A stretch of DNA of 64,000 bases from positions 1-64,000 of the forward strand of contig JAOTTS010000003.1 in assembly GCA_029864335.1 (NCBI GenBank). The letters are read 5' to 3'. The position numbers were made by a program, and so were the translations under genes. Shown here piece by piece: positions 50,680 to 59,993 of this stretch. This stretch comes from Candidatus Nitrosopumilus sp. (GTDB lineage: Archaea > Thermoproteota > Nitrososphaeria > Nitrososphaerales > Nitrosopumilaceae). The notes under the pieces were generated by a model that was given only the letters and a program-made list of their open reading frames with translations, searched no databases and was not told where the DNA came from. Within the stretch, counting starts at the first letter, position 1; every line of letters starts with the position of its first letter.

Positions 50680-50923
50680 AATCGCAAGATCTAGTAATTG
50701 CTTATAATCTTACGGTCTTCAAAATGTTTCAACCTGATACCAAAAACGAATTTTACTTTGGTGGCGGTTAGATTAAATTTTGTAAATTCGTATTTAGATC
50801 TTACTGATAATTTCTATGAGTGTCTTATATTCAAATTCAATACATTTGTATTAAATAGATAGGATGGAGGCTTTTTCCCTAAAAGAGACCTTACACCATC
50901 TATTGATTTTAGATAACGTAATC

Positions 50924-51115
50924 TTAAGATTTTAATCGATCTTTTGTAAATATTACGAAACTAATTGAAAATGCTATTAGCATTGCAATACCTGTAACAT
51001 ACGCGTAATTAAGTTCCTCATCAGGATGAACTTTTTGATGATAGTTATTTATCAAAAAAGTGATTACAAGTAAAACTACTCCAATTATTGTTAATTTCTG
51101 ATGGGTTTCCAACAA
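50924..51115 (-). CDS. 63-aa two-helix membrane protein
   Basis: Two membrane helices (residues about 8-24, 36-55) with a short charged loop HQKVHPDEELN between them and a basic tail KDRLKS. Stand-alone on the minus strand between weakly coding intergenic regions. Function unknown. Confidence 0.6.
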   Translation of the reverse strand: MLETHQKLTIIGVVLLVITFLINNYHQKVHPDEELNYAYVTGIAMLIAFSISFVIFTKDRLKS

Positions 51116-51163
51116 GAAAAATATTCTTAGTAACTATATGAATTAAGAAAATTTCAAAATAAT

Positions 51164-51295
51164 TCAAAGAAGTGGTGTTGTGATAAGTCTAACCACACTA
51201 CCTACTAGAAATAGAAAAACACCTTTTGCTATCCCAAATGGATTTTCTTTAGATTTGATATAATTATGATGTAAATTTCCCAAAAATGGAATCAG
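51164..51295 (-). CDS. Possible 43-aa membrane mini-protein with non-ATG start
   Basis: A frame without ATG reads IPFLGNLHHNYIKSKENPFG followed by a membrane helix ending SVVRLITTPLL-stop. Possible starts are CTG 51295 or the TTG that codes for Leu in PFLG. It follows the coiled-coil gene by 8 nt. Composition looks coding, but the missing standard start keeps this uncertain. Confidence 0.35.
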   Translation of the reverse strand: MIPFLGNLHHNYIKSKENPFGIAKGVFLFLVGSVVRLITTPLL

Positions 51296-51302
51296 TGATA
51301 GT

Positions 51303-51635
51303 TCATGGAGTAGATTCTATTTGAGATAATCTTTCAATTACCTTTTCAAGTTCTGCTTTATTTTCATTAATTACACGTTTTACTATATCAATTTCTTCAC
51401 GAATCTGTTCTAGAGAAGAATCATCAGAATTTTTAATCTGTTCTTCTAAATCATCTAGAATTTGTTGATTGGGTTGATTAATTTTTTCTAATTCAGTTTT
51501 GTAATTTTCTAATTTTTTATATTGATCAGAGATTTCGGAAATTTCAACATATTCTTGATTTGTTAAAAAACCTAGAATAATTACGACACTGCCTATAGCA
51601 ATAACTACAATTAAAACAACAATACTTAATCTCAA
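51303..51635 (-). CDS. Membrane-anchored coiled-coil protein
   Basis: 110 aa: a membrane helix at residues 4-24, then an uninterrupted coiled coil (about 32-108) rich in Glu, Lys, Ile and Asn. It probably projects outside the membrane. It lies 44 bp downstream of the COG1361-type gene of the ABC operon and could act as a spacer or adaptor to that exporter, which otherwise has no recognisable membrane-fusion protein. Confidence 0.65.
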   Translation of the reverse strand: MRLSIVVLIVVIAIGSVVIILGFLTNQEYVEISEISDQYKKLENYKTELEKINQPNQQILDDLEEQIKNSDDSSLEQIREEIDIVKRVINENKAELEKVIERLSQIESTP

Positions 51636-51679
51636 TTTGAACTGACCTTAATTCTCATAATAGGATTAAAAATTAATCT

Positions 51680-52987
51680 CTAATTTGCTTCAATTTTGGC
51701 TTTTTTACGCCTACGAATAATATAGATTCCAACACCAATTGCTAAAACAATTGGAATAATAATCATAGTTGAATCGGGGCCATCTTCATTATCGTTTGAT
51801 GGTTCTTTTACAAAGATGGTTGTATCATGTGTTAAAAATACTTCATCTCTTGTACTGTCTTTGTATCTGACAGTAATTGTAATTTCATGTTCTCCATATC
51901 GTAGGTCACCATCAAATTCTATTGGAATATTAAATGGAACAGGTGCATCAACCTCAATTTCATCAATAAATTGAGTATTGGAAACTATATTAGAATCACC
52001 ACGAGCTTGAAGAGTTACAAATCCAAACAGTCCATCTTGATTTCCCTCGTTAATAATTTCACCAACTACCATTTGTGTTCCAGATAATTCAATTACTTCT
52101 ACATTGAAAACTGTAAGATCAATTAATCCTTTAATGTAAAAATCAACAATTTTTGAGATCTGTTTTAGATCACCATGTGAATTATAATATGAAATAGATA
52201 AAGGAATTCGCAACGTATCACCCTTTAGTCCTTCTGGAACGTAAACAGTTGCTGTAAGATATTTTGAGGTCTTTGGATTAATCTGGCCAACATCCCAGTT
52301 TGATTCTAAAATAACTACATTTTCAACATTTGTAGTAGATGATGATGTAGATGCAAGCTCTGTTTGTGTATTAGTAGCAACAATATCTACACCAGAAATT
52401 GGAGCAGTTCCATCATTTGAAATTTCAATTGAAACATCATTAGTTTTTAGAGATGTAAGAAATGGTTCTAGGGCTCGAACATTAATTATACTATCACCTG
52501 TAATTTTAAAATTAAAGTCAGCAAAAGTAGTTCTTACTCCAGACTCTCGTAATCTAGAGTAATCTACTTTAACAGTTCCTGGATACTGCTGAATTTTCAC
52601 ATTTTTATCTATATTTACAAAAAATGTAAGATGGAAGTTTTCTCCAGCTAATGAATTAGAATCGCTATCAGCATAAATAATTGAGCCTGGACCATCCGAC
52701 GCTGAGAATCCTAATGGTAATGATAATTGCCCACGAATTCCCGTAATATCCTGAGTTCCAACATTTGCAAATACAACTGTAAATGGAATATTACTGTCTC
52801 CTCCTTCAATTTCGATTTTTTCGTTCATTGTACCAAAATAAGCATCCAAAAATTTGACATCACCATAGTCTCGCTCAAATGGAGAATCACCAAATCCGCC
52901 TGATTTTATTTGAGCATAAGAGTTGTCAAAAATAAAAGGGATTAATTCAATTACAAATAGTACAAACAACATCTTTAGAATCATCAT
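51680..52987 (-). CDS. COG1361-type extracytoplasmic protein of the ABC exporter operon
   Basis: 435 aa. A signal peptide (ending SYA) is followed by three or so immunoglobulin-like beta domains with CARDB/NEW3-like features (FTVVFANVGTQDITGIRGQL, VSIEISNDGTAPISGVDIVA, VVGEIINEGNQDG). It ends with a membrane helix (MIIIPIVLAIGVGIYII) and RRRKK. Its ATG overlaps the ATPase stop by 4 bp. Proteins of this group often sit beside MacB-like transporters in archaea and may bind the exported substrate at the surface. Confidence 0.78.
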   Translation of the reverse strand: MMILKMLFVLFVIELIPFIFDNSYAQIKSGGFGDSPFERDYGDVKFLDAYFGTMNEKIEIEGGDSNIPFTVVFANVGTQDITGIRGQLSLPLGFSASDGPGSIIYADSDSNSLAGENFHLTFFVNIDKNVKIQQYPGTVKVDYSRLRESGVRTTFADFNFKITGDSIINVRALEPFLTSLKTNDVSIEISNDGTAPISGVDIVATNTQTELASTSSSTTNVENVVILESNWDVGQINPKTSKYLTATVYVPEGLKGDTLRIPLSISYYNSHGDLKQISKIVDFYIKGLIDLTVFNVEVIELSGTQMVVGEIINEGNQDGLFGFVTLQARGDSNIVSNTQFIDEIEVDAPVPFNIPIEFDGDLRYGEHEITITVRYKDSTRDEVFLTHDTTIFVKEPSNDNEDGPDSTMIIIPIVLAIGVGIYIIRRRKKAKIEAN

Positions 52988-53688
52988 GCAATAACCTTCA
53001 TTTCTGATGGTTGGTCACCTTCAAATGCTCTACCATCTTTGATAGTAATTACTTTGTCAACATCACCGAAATGTTGTTTGTCGTGAGTAACTATAATGAA
53101 TGTTTGATTGAGTTTTTTTGCCATTGATTTCATTAATTGAACTATAGTGTCTGAGGTTACAGAGTCAAGATTTCCAGTTGGTTCGTCAGCTAAAACAATT
53201 GAAGGATTGTTGATTAGTCCTCTAGCTATTGCTACTCTTTGAGCTTGTCCACCAGAAATTTTATTTGCACGTTTATTTATTTGGTCTTCTAATCCAACTG
53301 CTTTTAGTAAATCTCTTGCATCTTTTTCTGCAGTGTGATTAGTTCCTGCAATTTGTCGTGGTAGTAAAATATTTTCTAAAACTGAGAGATCAGTTAGCAA
53401 ATTTGAAAATTGGAAAATAAATCCTAATTTTTTATTTCTAAATGATGAAATGTTGTTGTCATCAAGTGTAGTAGTATCAATTCCATCAATGAAAATTTTT
53501 CCATTTGTAGGACGATCTAATAATCCAATCATGTTAAGTAATGTGGATTTACCAGAACCAGAGCTTCCAACAATGAGGACCATTTCTCCTTTCTCAATTG
53601 AAAATGAAACATTATCAAGGGCCTTTACTTTATTTTCTTCTTCACCATAAATTTTGGTTAGATTTTTTATTTCAAGTACCTTAGACAG
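52984..53688 (-). CDS. ABC exporter ATP-binding protein (LolD/MacB type), probable CTG start
   Basis: 234 aa. Walker A GSSGSGKSTLL, signature ISGGQAQRVAIARGL, Walker B IVLADEPTGNLDS and switch VTHD. The first in-frame ATG (53583) would cut off the first strand and the A-loop. Upstream the frame reads SKVLEIKNLTKIYGEEENKV, a normal LolD opening, and the only candidate start is CTG at 53688, 9 nt after a GGAGG. The CTG lies inside the last codons of the permease gene, so translation is coupled. Confidence 0.88.
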   Translation of the reverse strand: MSKVLEIKNLTKIYGEEENKVKALDNVSFSIEKGEMVLIVGSSGSGKSTLLNMIGLLDRPTNGKIFIDGIDTTTLDDNNISSFRNKKLGFIFQFSNLLTDLSVLENILLPRQIAGTNHTAEKDARDLLKAVGLEDQINKRANKISGGQAQRVAIARGLINNPSIVLADEPTGNLDSVTSDTIVQLMKSMAKKLNQTFIIVTHDKQHFGDVDKVITIKDGRAFEGDQPSEMKVIA

Positions 53689-54868
53689 TTCTCATCGCCT
53701 CCACTGGTAATAATTTTGTCGCTCTATAAGACGGATACAATGATGCAATAATTGCCAAAACAAATGATGTTAATGCAGTTTGAATAATTTTTTCCCAATT
53801 ATATGATACTTCAAGAGGAAGACTATTGTTAAATGACATTTTTGTTTCCTTTGCATAAAATGTATAGCCTAATCCTGCTGCAGTTCCTACTCCAGCACCT
53901 ATTGCTCCAATTATCATTCCTTGGAAAATGAAAATTATTAGAATATCTTTTCTTTTAGCTCCTATTGCTCTCATAACACCAATCTCTCTGGTTTTACCAT
54001 TTACTAACATCATCTGAATTGTAACAATTGCAAATGCTGATGACATCATTCCAAAGTATCCAATCATGTTAATCATTGCAATACCAGATCTAAAACCAGC
54101 TAGTTGTTGTTCTGCTGATTCTTCAATTGTTTCTGCAATAAAATCATCATTTGGAAATGATCGCAAAAAGAATTCTTTTACTTCAAATGCTTTTGATGGA
54201 TCATTGAGTTTTACTATAAGTGATCCTGAATCACCGTGTCTATTCATCATATCACGTAAAGTATCAATATGTATTACAGCGGTATAATCAAATCCCTGAC
54301 CTCCAGGTGATTGAGCAATTCCAGAAACTGTAAATCTTCTAATTTGGTCTTGACCATATCTATCAACTATGAGAACTTTAACACTATCTCCAACTTGAGC
54401 TCCTCCAAGATCTCTTGCAACATTTGATCCTAGCACAATAGAATTTCTAGAGAAAACATAGGAACCGTCATTAACAGTTTGAGCTACAGTAGATGCAAGA
54501 ATATCTCTAAATGGATCAACTCCAACAATAGGAATTCTAGTTTCCTCAATTAATTTTCCATTTTTAGTCATATTCATTTCTGCCGTCGATGAAAGCCGCG
54601 GAGTTGCAGCTTCTACATATGGAATTCTCTCAAACCAGTTTACAAGAGACAAGTCAGATTTATCGATAAAATCTGCATCATCAGTGACAAGAATGTCACC
54701 ATTTCGATAATCGCTGATGTCTCGAACTATTGCATCAAAGAGTCCCTGAAAAATTACAAAGTTTACATGGATAACTAAAATTCCAATTGTTACTGCTAGT
54801 ACAGCTCCAATCAAACTACCCTTTTTGTTGAAAAGCATTCTTTTTGCTAATCGTAACCTGTATTCCAC
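53681..54868 (-). CDS. ABC exporter permease (FtsX/MacB type)
   Basis: 395 aa with the four-helix MacB/LolC layout: one helix at residues 20-42, a large extracellular domain (45-265), and three helices at about 270-295, 320-345 and 365-385. The segment MMLVNGKTREIGVMRAIGAKRKDIL is the FtsX coupling motif, and SLYPSYRATKLLPVEAMRTV ends the protein in the usual way. It probably moves a lipoprotein or peptide outward by mechanotransmission. First gene of the operon. Confidence 0.92.
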   Translation of the reverse strand: MEYRLRLAKRMLFNKKGSLIGAVLAVTIGILVIHVNFVIFQGLFDAIVRDISDYRNGDILVTDDADFIDKSDLSLVNWFERIPYVEAATPRLSSTAEMNMTKNGKLIEETRIPIVGVDPFRDILASTVAQTVNDGSYVFSRNSIVLGSNVARDLGGAQVGDSVKVLIVDRYGQDQIRRFTVSGIAQSPGGQGFDYTAVIHIDTLRDMMNRHGDSGSLIVKLNDPSKAFEVKEFFLRSFPNDDFIAETIEESAEQQLAGFRSGIAMINMIGYFGMMSSAFAIVTIQMMLVNGKTREIGVMRAIGAKRKDILIIFIFQGMIIGAIGAGVGTAAGLGYTFYAKETKMSFNNSLPLEVSYNWEKIIQTALTSFVLAIIASLYPSYRATKLLPVEAMRTV

Positions 54869-54944
54869 AAAATTAGTGAAATAGTCTAATATTTAATATA
54901 TTTGATGCATATTACTAACATTATAGACAGTTTTATATCATATT

Positions 54945-54974
54945 AGTTGATTTCATATTTTATTGAGTTGATTT
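54945..54974. promoter_or_regulatory. Direct repeats upstream of the Lrp-like gene
   Basis: AGTTGATTT occurs at 54945-54953 and 54966-54974, exactly 21 bp apart (two helical turns). It lies 11-40 bp before the ATG at 54985 and between two divergent genes, a setting where an Lrp-type regulator might bind its own promoter. Confidence 0.35.
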
Positions 54975-54984
54975 AGGTGATATA

Positions 54985-55887
54985 ATGGACAATTTAGATA
55001 TGAAAATTCTAGGTAGGCTGCTAAATAACTGCAGAGAATCAGATAGACAAATAGGAATAAAATTAGGAATTTCTGGTGGAGCAGTACGTGCTAGAATTAA
55101 AAAAATGGAAGGAAGAAAGATAATTGAAGAATTTTTCATAAAAGTTGAGCCCCCAGTTTTGGGTTATGGAGTTTTGTATTTTGTTGTGTCAGGTGAAAAC
55201 ATTAACGAAATTTTAGATCAGATTAGTCTTATAGGGGAACCATTTTTTGTTGTGCCATGTGTAGGTGGAATTACTGTTTGCAGTATTGTAGTAAAAGAGA
55301 ATATGAAAGAAAAAATTCAGTTTGCAGATAAATTGATGAAAGATGTCAGAGTTTTATCAATTTTTGAGGCAGAGAATCCAGGATTTAATGCAAATCTTAC
55401 TAAGACTGATTTAGAAATTCTAGAAGAATTAGTCAAAGATCCTAGAGCAAGAATAGAAAAAATTGCTGAAAAGACAAATTTGTCAACAAAAACAATTACT
55501 AGATGCATTGAAAAATTGCAAGAAAATGAGGGAGTTCAGTTTACAATAATTTATGATCCTACAAAAATTAAAAATTATATTCCTCATGCAATACTTGCTT
55601 GGATAGATGGAGATCTTAAAGAGACATTACAAAATATGAATAAGGTATTTTCTAAATCATATTTACAAATTCCATTTATTGCAAAAAATCAAATTGTTTT
55701 GTTTATGTATAGTGATAATATTTTCAAAATGGATGAAACAACACAAAAAGTGAGAGCAGTCAAAAATGTAAAATCAGCAGATTTGTTTATTCCAAAGAGA
55801 ATTTCATTTTATGTCAAATGGTTAGAAAAAGCTATTAAAGACTTTAAGAAATCCTCTAAACTGCATCTAACATATCAAATAAATTAA
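54985..55887 (+). CDS. Tandem-HTH Lrp/AsnC-like regulator
   Basis: 300 aa. A first winged helix spans residues 1-48 (LDMKILGRLLNNCRESDRQI, ISGGAVRARIKKME). A degenerate ligand-binding domain covers 50-125. A second Lrp helix-turn-helix occupies 135-185 (TKTDLEILEELVKDPRARIE, LSTKTITRCIEKLQ). The rest lacks the usual RAM core. Two DNA-reading heads in one chain are common in archaeal Lrp relatives. It is divergent from the ABC exporter operon and may control it. Confidence 0.82.
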   Translation: MDNLDMKILGRLLNNCRESDRQIGIKLGISGGAVRARIKKMEGRKIIEEFFIKVEPPVLGYGVLYFVVSGENINEILDQISLIGEPFFVVPCVGGITVCSIVVKENMKEKIQFADKLMKDVRVLSIFEAENPGFNANLTKTDLEILEELVKDPRARIEKIAEKTNLSTKTITRCIEKLQENEGVQFTIIYDPTKIKNYIPHAILAWIDGDLKETLQNMNKVFSKSYLQIPFIAKNQIVLFMYSDNIFKMDETTQKVRAVKNVKSADLFIPKRISFYVKWLEKAIKDFKKSSKLHLTYQIN

Positions 55888-55912
55888 ATAAGAATAATTT
55901 CTAAGATTTAGA

Positions 55913-56428
55913 ATGAAGAAAAAGAAAATCTATGAAGGAAAAATTTTAGGTCTTAGTGTTTATGACGGAAAAATAGAAGGAAGGAAAGTAAAACGTGAAA
56001 TGATAGAACATCGAGGTGCTGCAGCAATGCTTGCCTTTGATGAAGAAAAAAAAGTTATTCTTGTCAAGCAACATAGATTTCCTCACGGATATGTTTTAGA
56101 AATTCCTGCAGGAACATTAGAAAAAAGAGAAGAACCAATAAAATGTGCATTCAGGGAATTGGAAGAAGAAACTGGATACAGAGCAAAGAAGATGACTCCT
56201 CTGATTACATACTATCCATCAATTGGCTATAACACAGAGACAATTCATTGTTTTATAGCCTCAGGATTGAAGAAAATTGCAGATTTGAAGCTAGATGATG
56301 ATGAGATTTTATCAGTTATAAAAATGGATTTGAAAAAATTATTAAAATTAATCAAAACTGGAAAAATTCAAGATTCAAAAACAATATGTGCTGTCTTGAC
56401 ATATGCTGCTAAAAAGAAACTTTACTAA
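55913..56428 (+). CDS. Nudix hydrolase (ADP-ribose pyrophosphatase type)
   Basis: 171 aa. The Nudix box G-x5-E-x7-REUxEExGU is GTLEKREEPIKCAFRELEEE-TGY at residues about 67-89. FPHGYVLEIPAG in front and YPSIGYNTE after it match ADP-ribose pyrophosphatases, where a proline-containing loop selects the ribose phosphate. It starts 25 nt after the Lrp-like gene. Substrate is inferred from the family. Confidence 0.92.
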   Translation: MKKKKIYEGKILGLSVYDGKIEGRKVKREMIEHRGAAAMLAFDEEKKVILVKQHRFPHGYVLEIPAGTLEKREEPIKCAFRELEEETGYRAKKMTPLITYYPSIGYNTETIHCFIASGLKKIADLKLDDDEILSVIKMDLKKLLKLIKTGKIQDSKTICAVLTYAAKKKLY

Positions 56429-57409
56429 TTATTTATTATAAATTGGTTTTACAAGATCTGCAACATCAGCCCAAGATTGTGCAATTTTTTCATACATATA
56501 CACTAAATCAAGAAATTCAATTGGAATTTGTTTTTTATTTCCTAATGTGGTTTTTAATTTACTAAGGTTTTGTTCATATTCTTTATGTAACGATATTGCT
56601 TCGATAGCCAAAAGTCTATCAGGTTTTGTAAATGCATTAATTGATTTTTCTGCAAGTATGCTAAAATCTTTTACTATATCAAAAATCCTTTTTGAATATT
56701 CTTGTGATAAAGATAAATTGTAAATAAAATTTGAAAGTTCAACAATAGAATCACCTGCATTTTCAAGAAGATTTGCAGCAACTCTATAATCAAGCACATC
56801 AATATTTTCTAAATTAAATGCATTAGCTAATTTTTTATCAACAAGAGCACTACGAATTAAACGAACCAATAAAAAATATTGACGATTTACTTCAACATCA
56901 CGTTTTGATAATGTTTCTAGATTTGATTTATCTTTTGAAATCAATCCTTTTGATGCATCATCATACATTCCAAGCGCAATTGAGCTCATTCTTTTTAGAA
57001 TTTTTTCAGGATCTAGAGTTGTTGCATCTAAAAGAAATTGCATGTTGATATGAGATGCATCTTCTTCAATGATTTCCATCCCTACTAATCTTCTCATTGA
57101 ATTTCGTATCTTTTCTCTATCTTCTCCTGGTATACTGGATTTAGAATTAATTTTGAATACATCATATCCTAAAAGATAAGCTCCTGTAATGTCTGCTACT
57201 ATGTTTTCCTCTTTTGGTAGCGGATAAGATATCACAAGTTCTTTTGTTGGACGTGATTCTTTGTTTAGAGATATTGAGATACTGTCATGTCCAGTTTCAA
57301 GCTCAATCTGACTGCTTTTATCCAAATTATTAGCATCAATCCATTCTTTTGGAAGTGATACTAGGATGGTGCTTCCAATTTTTTGTAGGCGTCGAATGAA
57401 TTTAGTCAA
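56429..57409 (-). CDS. PhoU-like regulator with AbrB/SpoVT DNA-binding domain
   Basis: 326 aa. The N-terminal beta-barrel (KFIRRLQKIGSTILVSLPKE, WIDANNLDKSSQIEL) is an AbrB/SpoVT swapped hairpin; the remainder is two PhoU three-helix bundles. Archaeal PhoU proteins of this form regulate phosphate uptake, probably by direct DNA binding. No pst genes are in this window. It converges with the Nudix gene without a gap. Confidence 0.88.
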   Translation of the reverse strand: MTKFIRRLQKIGSTILVSLPKEWIDANNLDKSSQIELETGHDSISISLNKESRPTKELVISYPLPKEENIVADITGAYLLGYDVFKINSKSSIPGEDREKIRNSMRRLVGMEIIEEDASHINMQFLLDATTLDPEKILKRMSSIALGMYDDASKGLISKDKSNLETLSKRDVEVNRQYFLLVRLIRSALVDKKLANAFNLENIDVLDYRVAANLLENAGDSIVELSNFIYNLSLSQEYSKRIFDIVKDFSILAEKSINAFTKPDRLLAIEAISLHKEYEQNLSKLKTTLGNKKQIPIEFLDLVYMYEKIAQSWADVADLVKPIYNK

Positions 57410-57474
57410 TTTATACTAATTTAATTAATTTAAACCATATTCTTATATCTTGTGTAAAATTTAAACTTAGATCA

Positions 57475-58386
57475 ATGGAGGCTAAGGCATTTTGTCCCGC
57501 TCACATTACAGGTTTTTTTAAAGCCCATTTAGAAGACTCCCAAAATGATTTAGAAAATTTAGGATCTATGGGTGCAGGTTTTTCGATTAAACAAGGTGTT
57601 ACAACTAGAGTAAAAATTGATACAAAAAATAATCAGCAATCAAATTTTCATATTACAACTAAGGGATATCAATCAGATAAAACAGATGTATCAGAATATG
57701 TGCTAAATGAATTCTTAAAGCTTGGAGAATTTTCTGATAAATTTTTTGATATTGAACATGAAGTATTAATTCCAGTGGGATATGGTTTAGGTTCTAGTAG
57801 TGCTGTTGCTTTATCACTATCTTATGCATTGAATCAAGCTCTTAATACTAAATTAGATAAAACAAGAATTGGACAAATAGCACATAATGCAGAAGTAAAT
57901 TGTAAAACAGGATTGGGTGATGTTTTAGCATCATATCATGGAGGTTTTGAAATTCGTGTTAAACCAGGAGCTCCTGGAATAGGTGCTGTTGAAAAAATAA
58001 TTACTGATAAAATTGTAATTATGATGATATGTTTTTCTCCAATTTCTACAAATAAATTCATCAAAGAACGACTATCTCAAATTAATGGTCTTGGCGGAAA
58101 AATGGTAAACAAATTACTAGAATCAAAAAACTATGAACATTTTCAAGATATGTCTTTAGAATTTGCAAAATATGTAGATGTTATGACTCCAAGAATGCAA
58201 AAATTAGTTGATGAGTTATCTGAGAAGAATATCAAATGTGGAATTGCATTGTTTGGTGAAACAGTTTTTTCAATGATTCCTAAAGAAAAAGAAAATGATG
58301 TTTTAGAGATTTTACAGAAATATCCTGAGGGAACAATTATAAAATCAGAGTTAGATGATCAAGGAGCACGAGTACTTTTTAATTAA
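57475..58386 (+). CDS. Pantoate kinase (archaeal CoA pathway, GHMP family)
   Basis: 303 aa. The GHMP ATP motif is PVGYGLGSSSAVALSLSYAL (near residue 100), preceded by AFCPAHITGFFKAH, and GLGDVLASYHGGFEIR follows. It phosphorylates pantoate to 4-phosphopantoate, the archaeal alternative to the bacterial PanC-PanK order. The next three genes complete the route to 4'-phosphopantetheine and lie within 10 bp or overlap. Confidence 0.9.
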   Translation: MEAKAFCPAHITGFFKAHLEDSQNDLENLGSMGAGFSIKQGVTTRVKIDTKNNQQSNFHITTKGYQSDKTDVSEYVLNEFLKLGEFSDKFFDIEHEVLIPVGYGLGSSSAVALSLSYALNQALNTKLDKTRIGQIAHNAEVNCKTGLGDVLASYHGGFEIRVKPGAPGIGAVEKIITDKIVIMMICFSPISTNKFIKERLSQINGLGGKMVNKLLESKNYEHFQDMSLEFAKYVDVMTPRMQKLVDELSEKNIKCGIALFGETVFSMIPKEKENDVLEILQKYPEGTIIKSELDDQGARVLFN

Positions 58387-58396
58387 TTGAAATCAT

Positions 58397-59161
58397 ATGT
58401 CTTTAATTCCAAAATCACATCCAAGAGCTAAATCATTATTTATTCGAGAGAAACTTGTAAAAGGATTTAATAATGGATTGGTTGCAAAAGAAGGATTACT
58501 TGCTCAAGGTAGAGGTGAAGCTTTTGATTATCTGTTAGGAGAAAAAACTGGAAAGCTTGCAAAAAATGCAATTAGGGTGGCAGCAGCACAACTTCTCGTA
58601 GCAGAAAGACCTGTCATCTCAATTAATGGAAATATTGCAGCATTATGTCCTAAAGAAATTGTAAAACTATCAAGGCAAATCAAGGCTAAACTTGAGGTAA
58701 ATTTGTTTTATGCCAATAAAATGAGAAAACAGGCAATCATAAAGACCCTCAAAAAATCTGGCGCAAAAGAGATTTTGGGTTCAAATCTTACCACATCTAC
58801 AAAATTACATGGAATAGATTCTGCAAGAAGAATAGTTGATAAAAATGGAATTTTTGCAGCAGATGTGGTTCTAGTACCATTAGAAGATGGAGATAGAACG
58901 ATAGCACTAAGAAAAGCAGGAAAAATAGTAATAACGTTTGATCTTAATCCTCTTTCAAGAACCTCACAAACTGCAAATATTACAATTGTAGATAATGTAA
59001 CACGCGCAATTGATTTACTAATAAATGAATCAAAGAAATTGTCTAAAAAAAATCGCAGTTCTCTTAAAAAAATAATTGATGACTTTGATAATAAAAAAAA
59101 TCTTTCAGAAAATATACTTGAAATTAAAAAAAATCTAACAAGAGGTGCAAAGATTGCATAA
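58397..59161 (+). CDS. 4-phosphopantoate--beta-alanine ligase (phosphopantothenate synthetase)
   Basis: 254 aa of the former DUF137 family. IPKSHPRAKSLFIREKLVKG and LLAQGRGEAFDYLLGEKT are signature segments, and DRTIALRKAGKIVITFDLNP is the ATP/substrate region. It joins 4-phosphopantoate with beta-alanine using ATP. It begins 10 nt after the kinase gene; its end overlaps PanB by 17 bp. Confidence 0.92.
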   Translation: MSLIPKSHPRAKSLFIREKLVKGFNNGLVAKEGLLAQGRGEAFDYLLGEKTGKLAKNAIRVAAAQLLVAERPVISINGNIAALCPKEIVKLSRQIKAKLEVNLFYANKMRKQAIIKTLKKSGAKEILGSNLTTSTKLHGIDSARRIVDKNGIFAADVVLVPLEDGDRTIALRKAGKIVITFDLNPLSRTSQTANITIVDNVTRAIDLLINESKKLSKKNRSSLKKIIDDFDNKKNLSENILEIKKNLTRGAKIA

Positions 59162-59993
59162 ATCAGTATTAGATATTTTAAAAATGAAAAAAGAAAAGAA
59201 AAAGATTTCAGTAATCACAAGTTATGATTACACCTTAGCATCATTGTGTGATAAAGCAGGTATTGATGTGCTTTTAGTTGGAGATAGTGGAGGAATGGTG
59301 ATGCTTGGTTATGAAAATACAATTCCTGTAACAATGGATCAAATGTGTATGTTTACAGAAGCAGTTAGTAGAGCTAGAAAAAATGCATTATTAGTATCGG
59401 ATTTACCATTTATGTCATATCAAGCTAGTATAGAAGATGCAATTAACAATTCAGGAAAACTAATCAAGGCAGGAGCTGATGCAGTAAAGCTTGAAGGTGG
59501 TTCAATTATGGCTGAAACAATTAATGCTATAGTTGATGTAGGAATTCCAGTAATGGGCCATATAGGATTACAACCACAAACAACAATACTTTCACAAGGA
59601 TACAAAGTTCAAGGAAAAACAAAAGATACTGCAATGAAATTAATTGAAGATGCAAAGGAGCTTGAAGAAGCAGGAGTATTCAGTATTGTACTAGAAATGG
59701 TCAGTCATGAAGTTGCAGAAATAATTTCTCAAACAGTGAATGTACCAATTATTGGAATTGGTTCTGGTGTAGGATGCGATGGACAAGTCTTAGTTGTTCA
59801 AGATTTACTTGGAATGTATGATAAAATCAAACCCAAGTTTGCTAAAAGATACATGCATTTGTCTGAAGATATAGTGAAATCACTCAAAGATTACAAAAAT
59901 GATGTTATTTCAGGCACATTTCCTGCAGAAGAAAACTGGTTTTCTATGGAGGAGGGAGAATTGAAAAAATTACGTGAGCAAATTGATAGTTAA
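59145..59993 (+). CDS. panB: 3-methyl-2-oxobutanoate hydroxymethyltransferase
   Basis: 282 aa barrel. DVLLVGDSGGMVMLGYENTI carries the Mg-binding Asp and DAVKLEGG the substrate loop; GIGSGVGCDGQVLVVQDLLG is the late motif. It transfers a hydroxymethyl group from methylene-tetrahydropterin to 2-oxoisovalerate to give ketopantoate. The start is GTG 59145 or TTG 59154, both inside the preceding gene. It overlaps coaBC by 20 bp. Confidence 0.95.
   Translation: MQRLHKSVLDILKMKKEKKKISVITSYDYTLASLCDKAGIDVLLVGDSGGMVMLGYENTIPVTMDQMCMFTEAVSRARKNALLVSDLPFMSYQASIEDAINNSGKLIKAGADAVKLEGGSIMAETINAIVDVGIPVMGHIGLQPQTTILSQGYKVQGKTKDTAMKLIEDAKELEEAGVFSIVLEMVSHEVAEIISQTVNVPIIGIGSGVGCDGQVLVVQDLLGMYDKIKPKFAKRYMHLSEDIVKSLKDYKNDVISGTFPAEENWFSMEEGELKKLREQIDS

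Noticed and set aside
50680-50923. Possible small RNA or hairpin (GATGG...CCATC)
   Set aside because: The stem is only 5-8 bp with a long loop, and no promoter or terminator frames it; two very short ORFs here look like chance.
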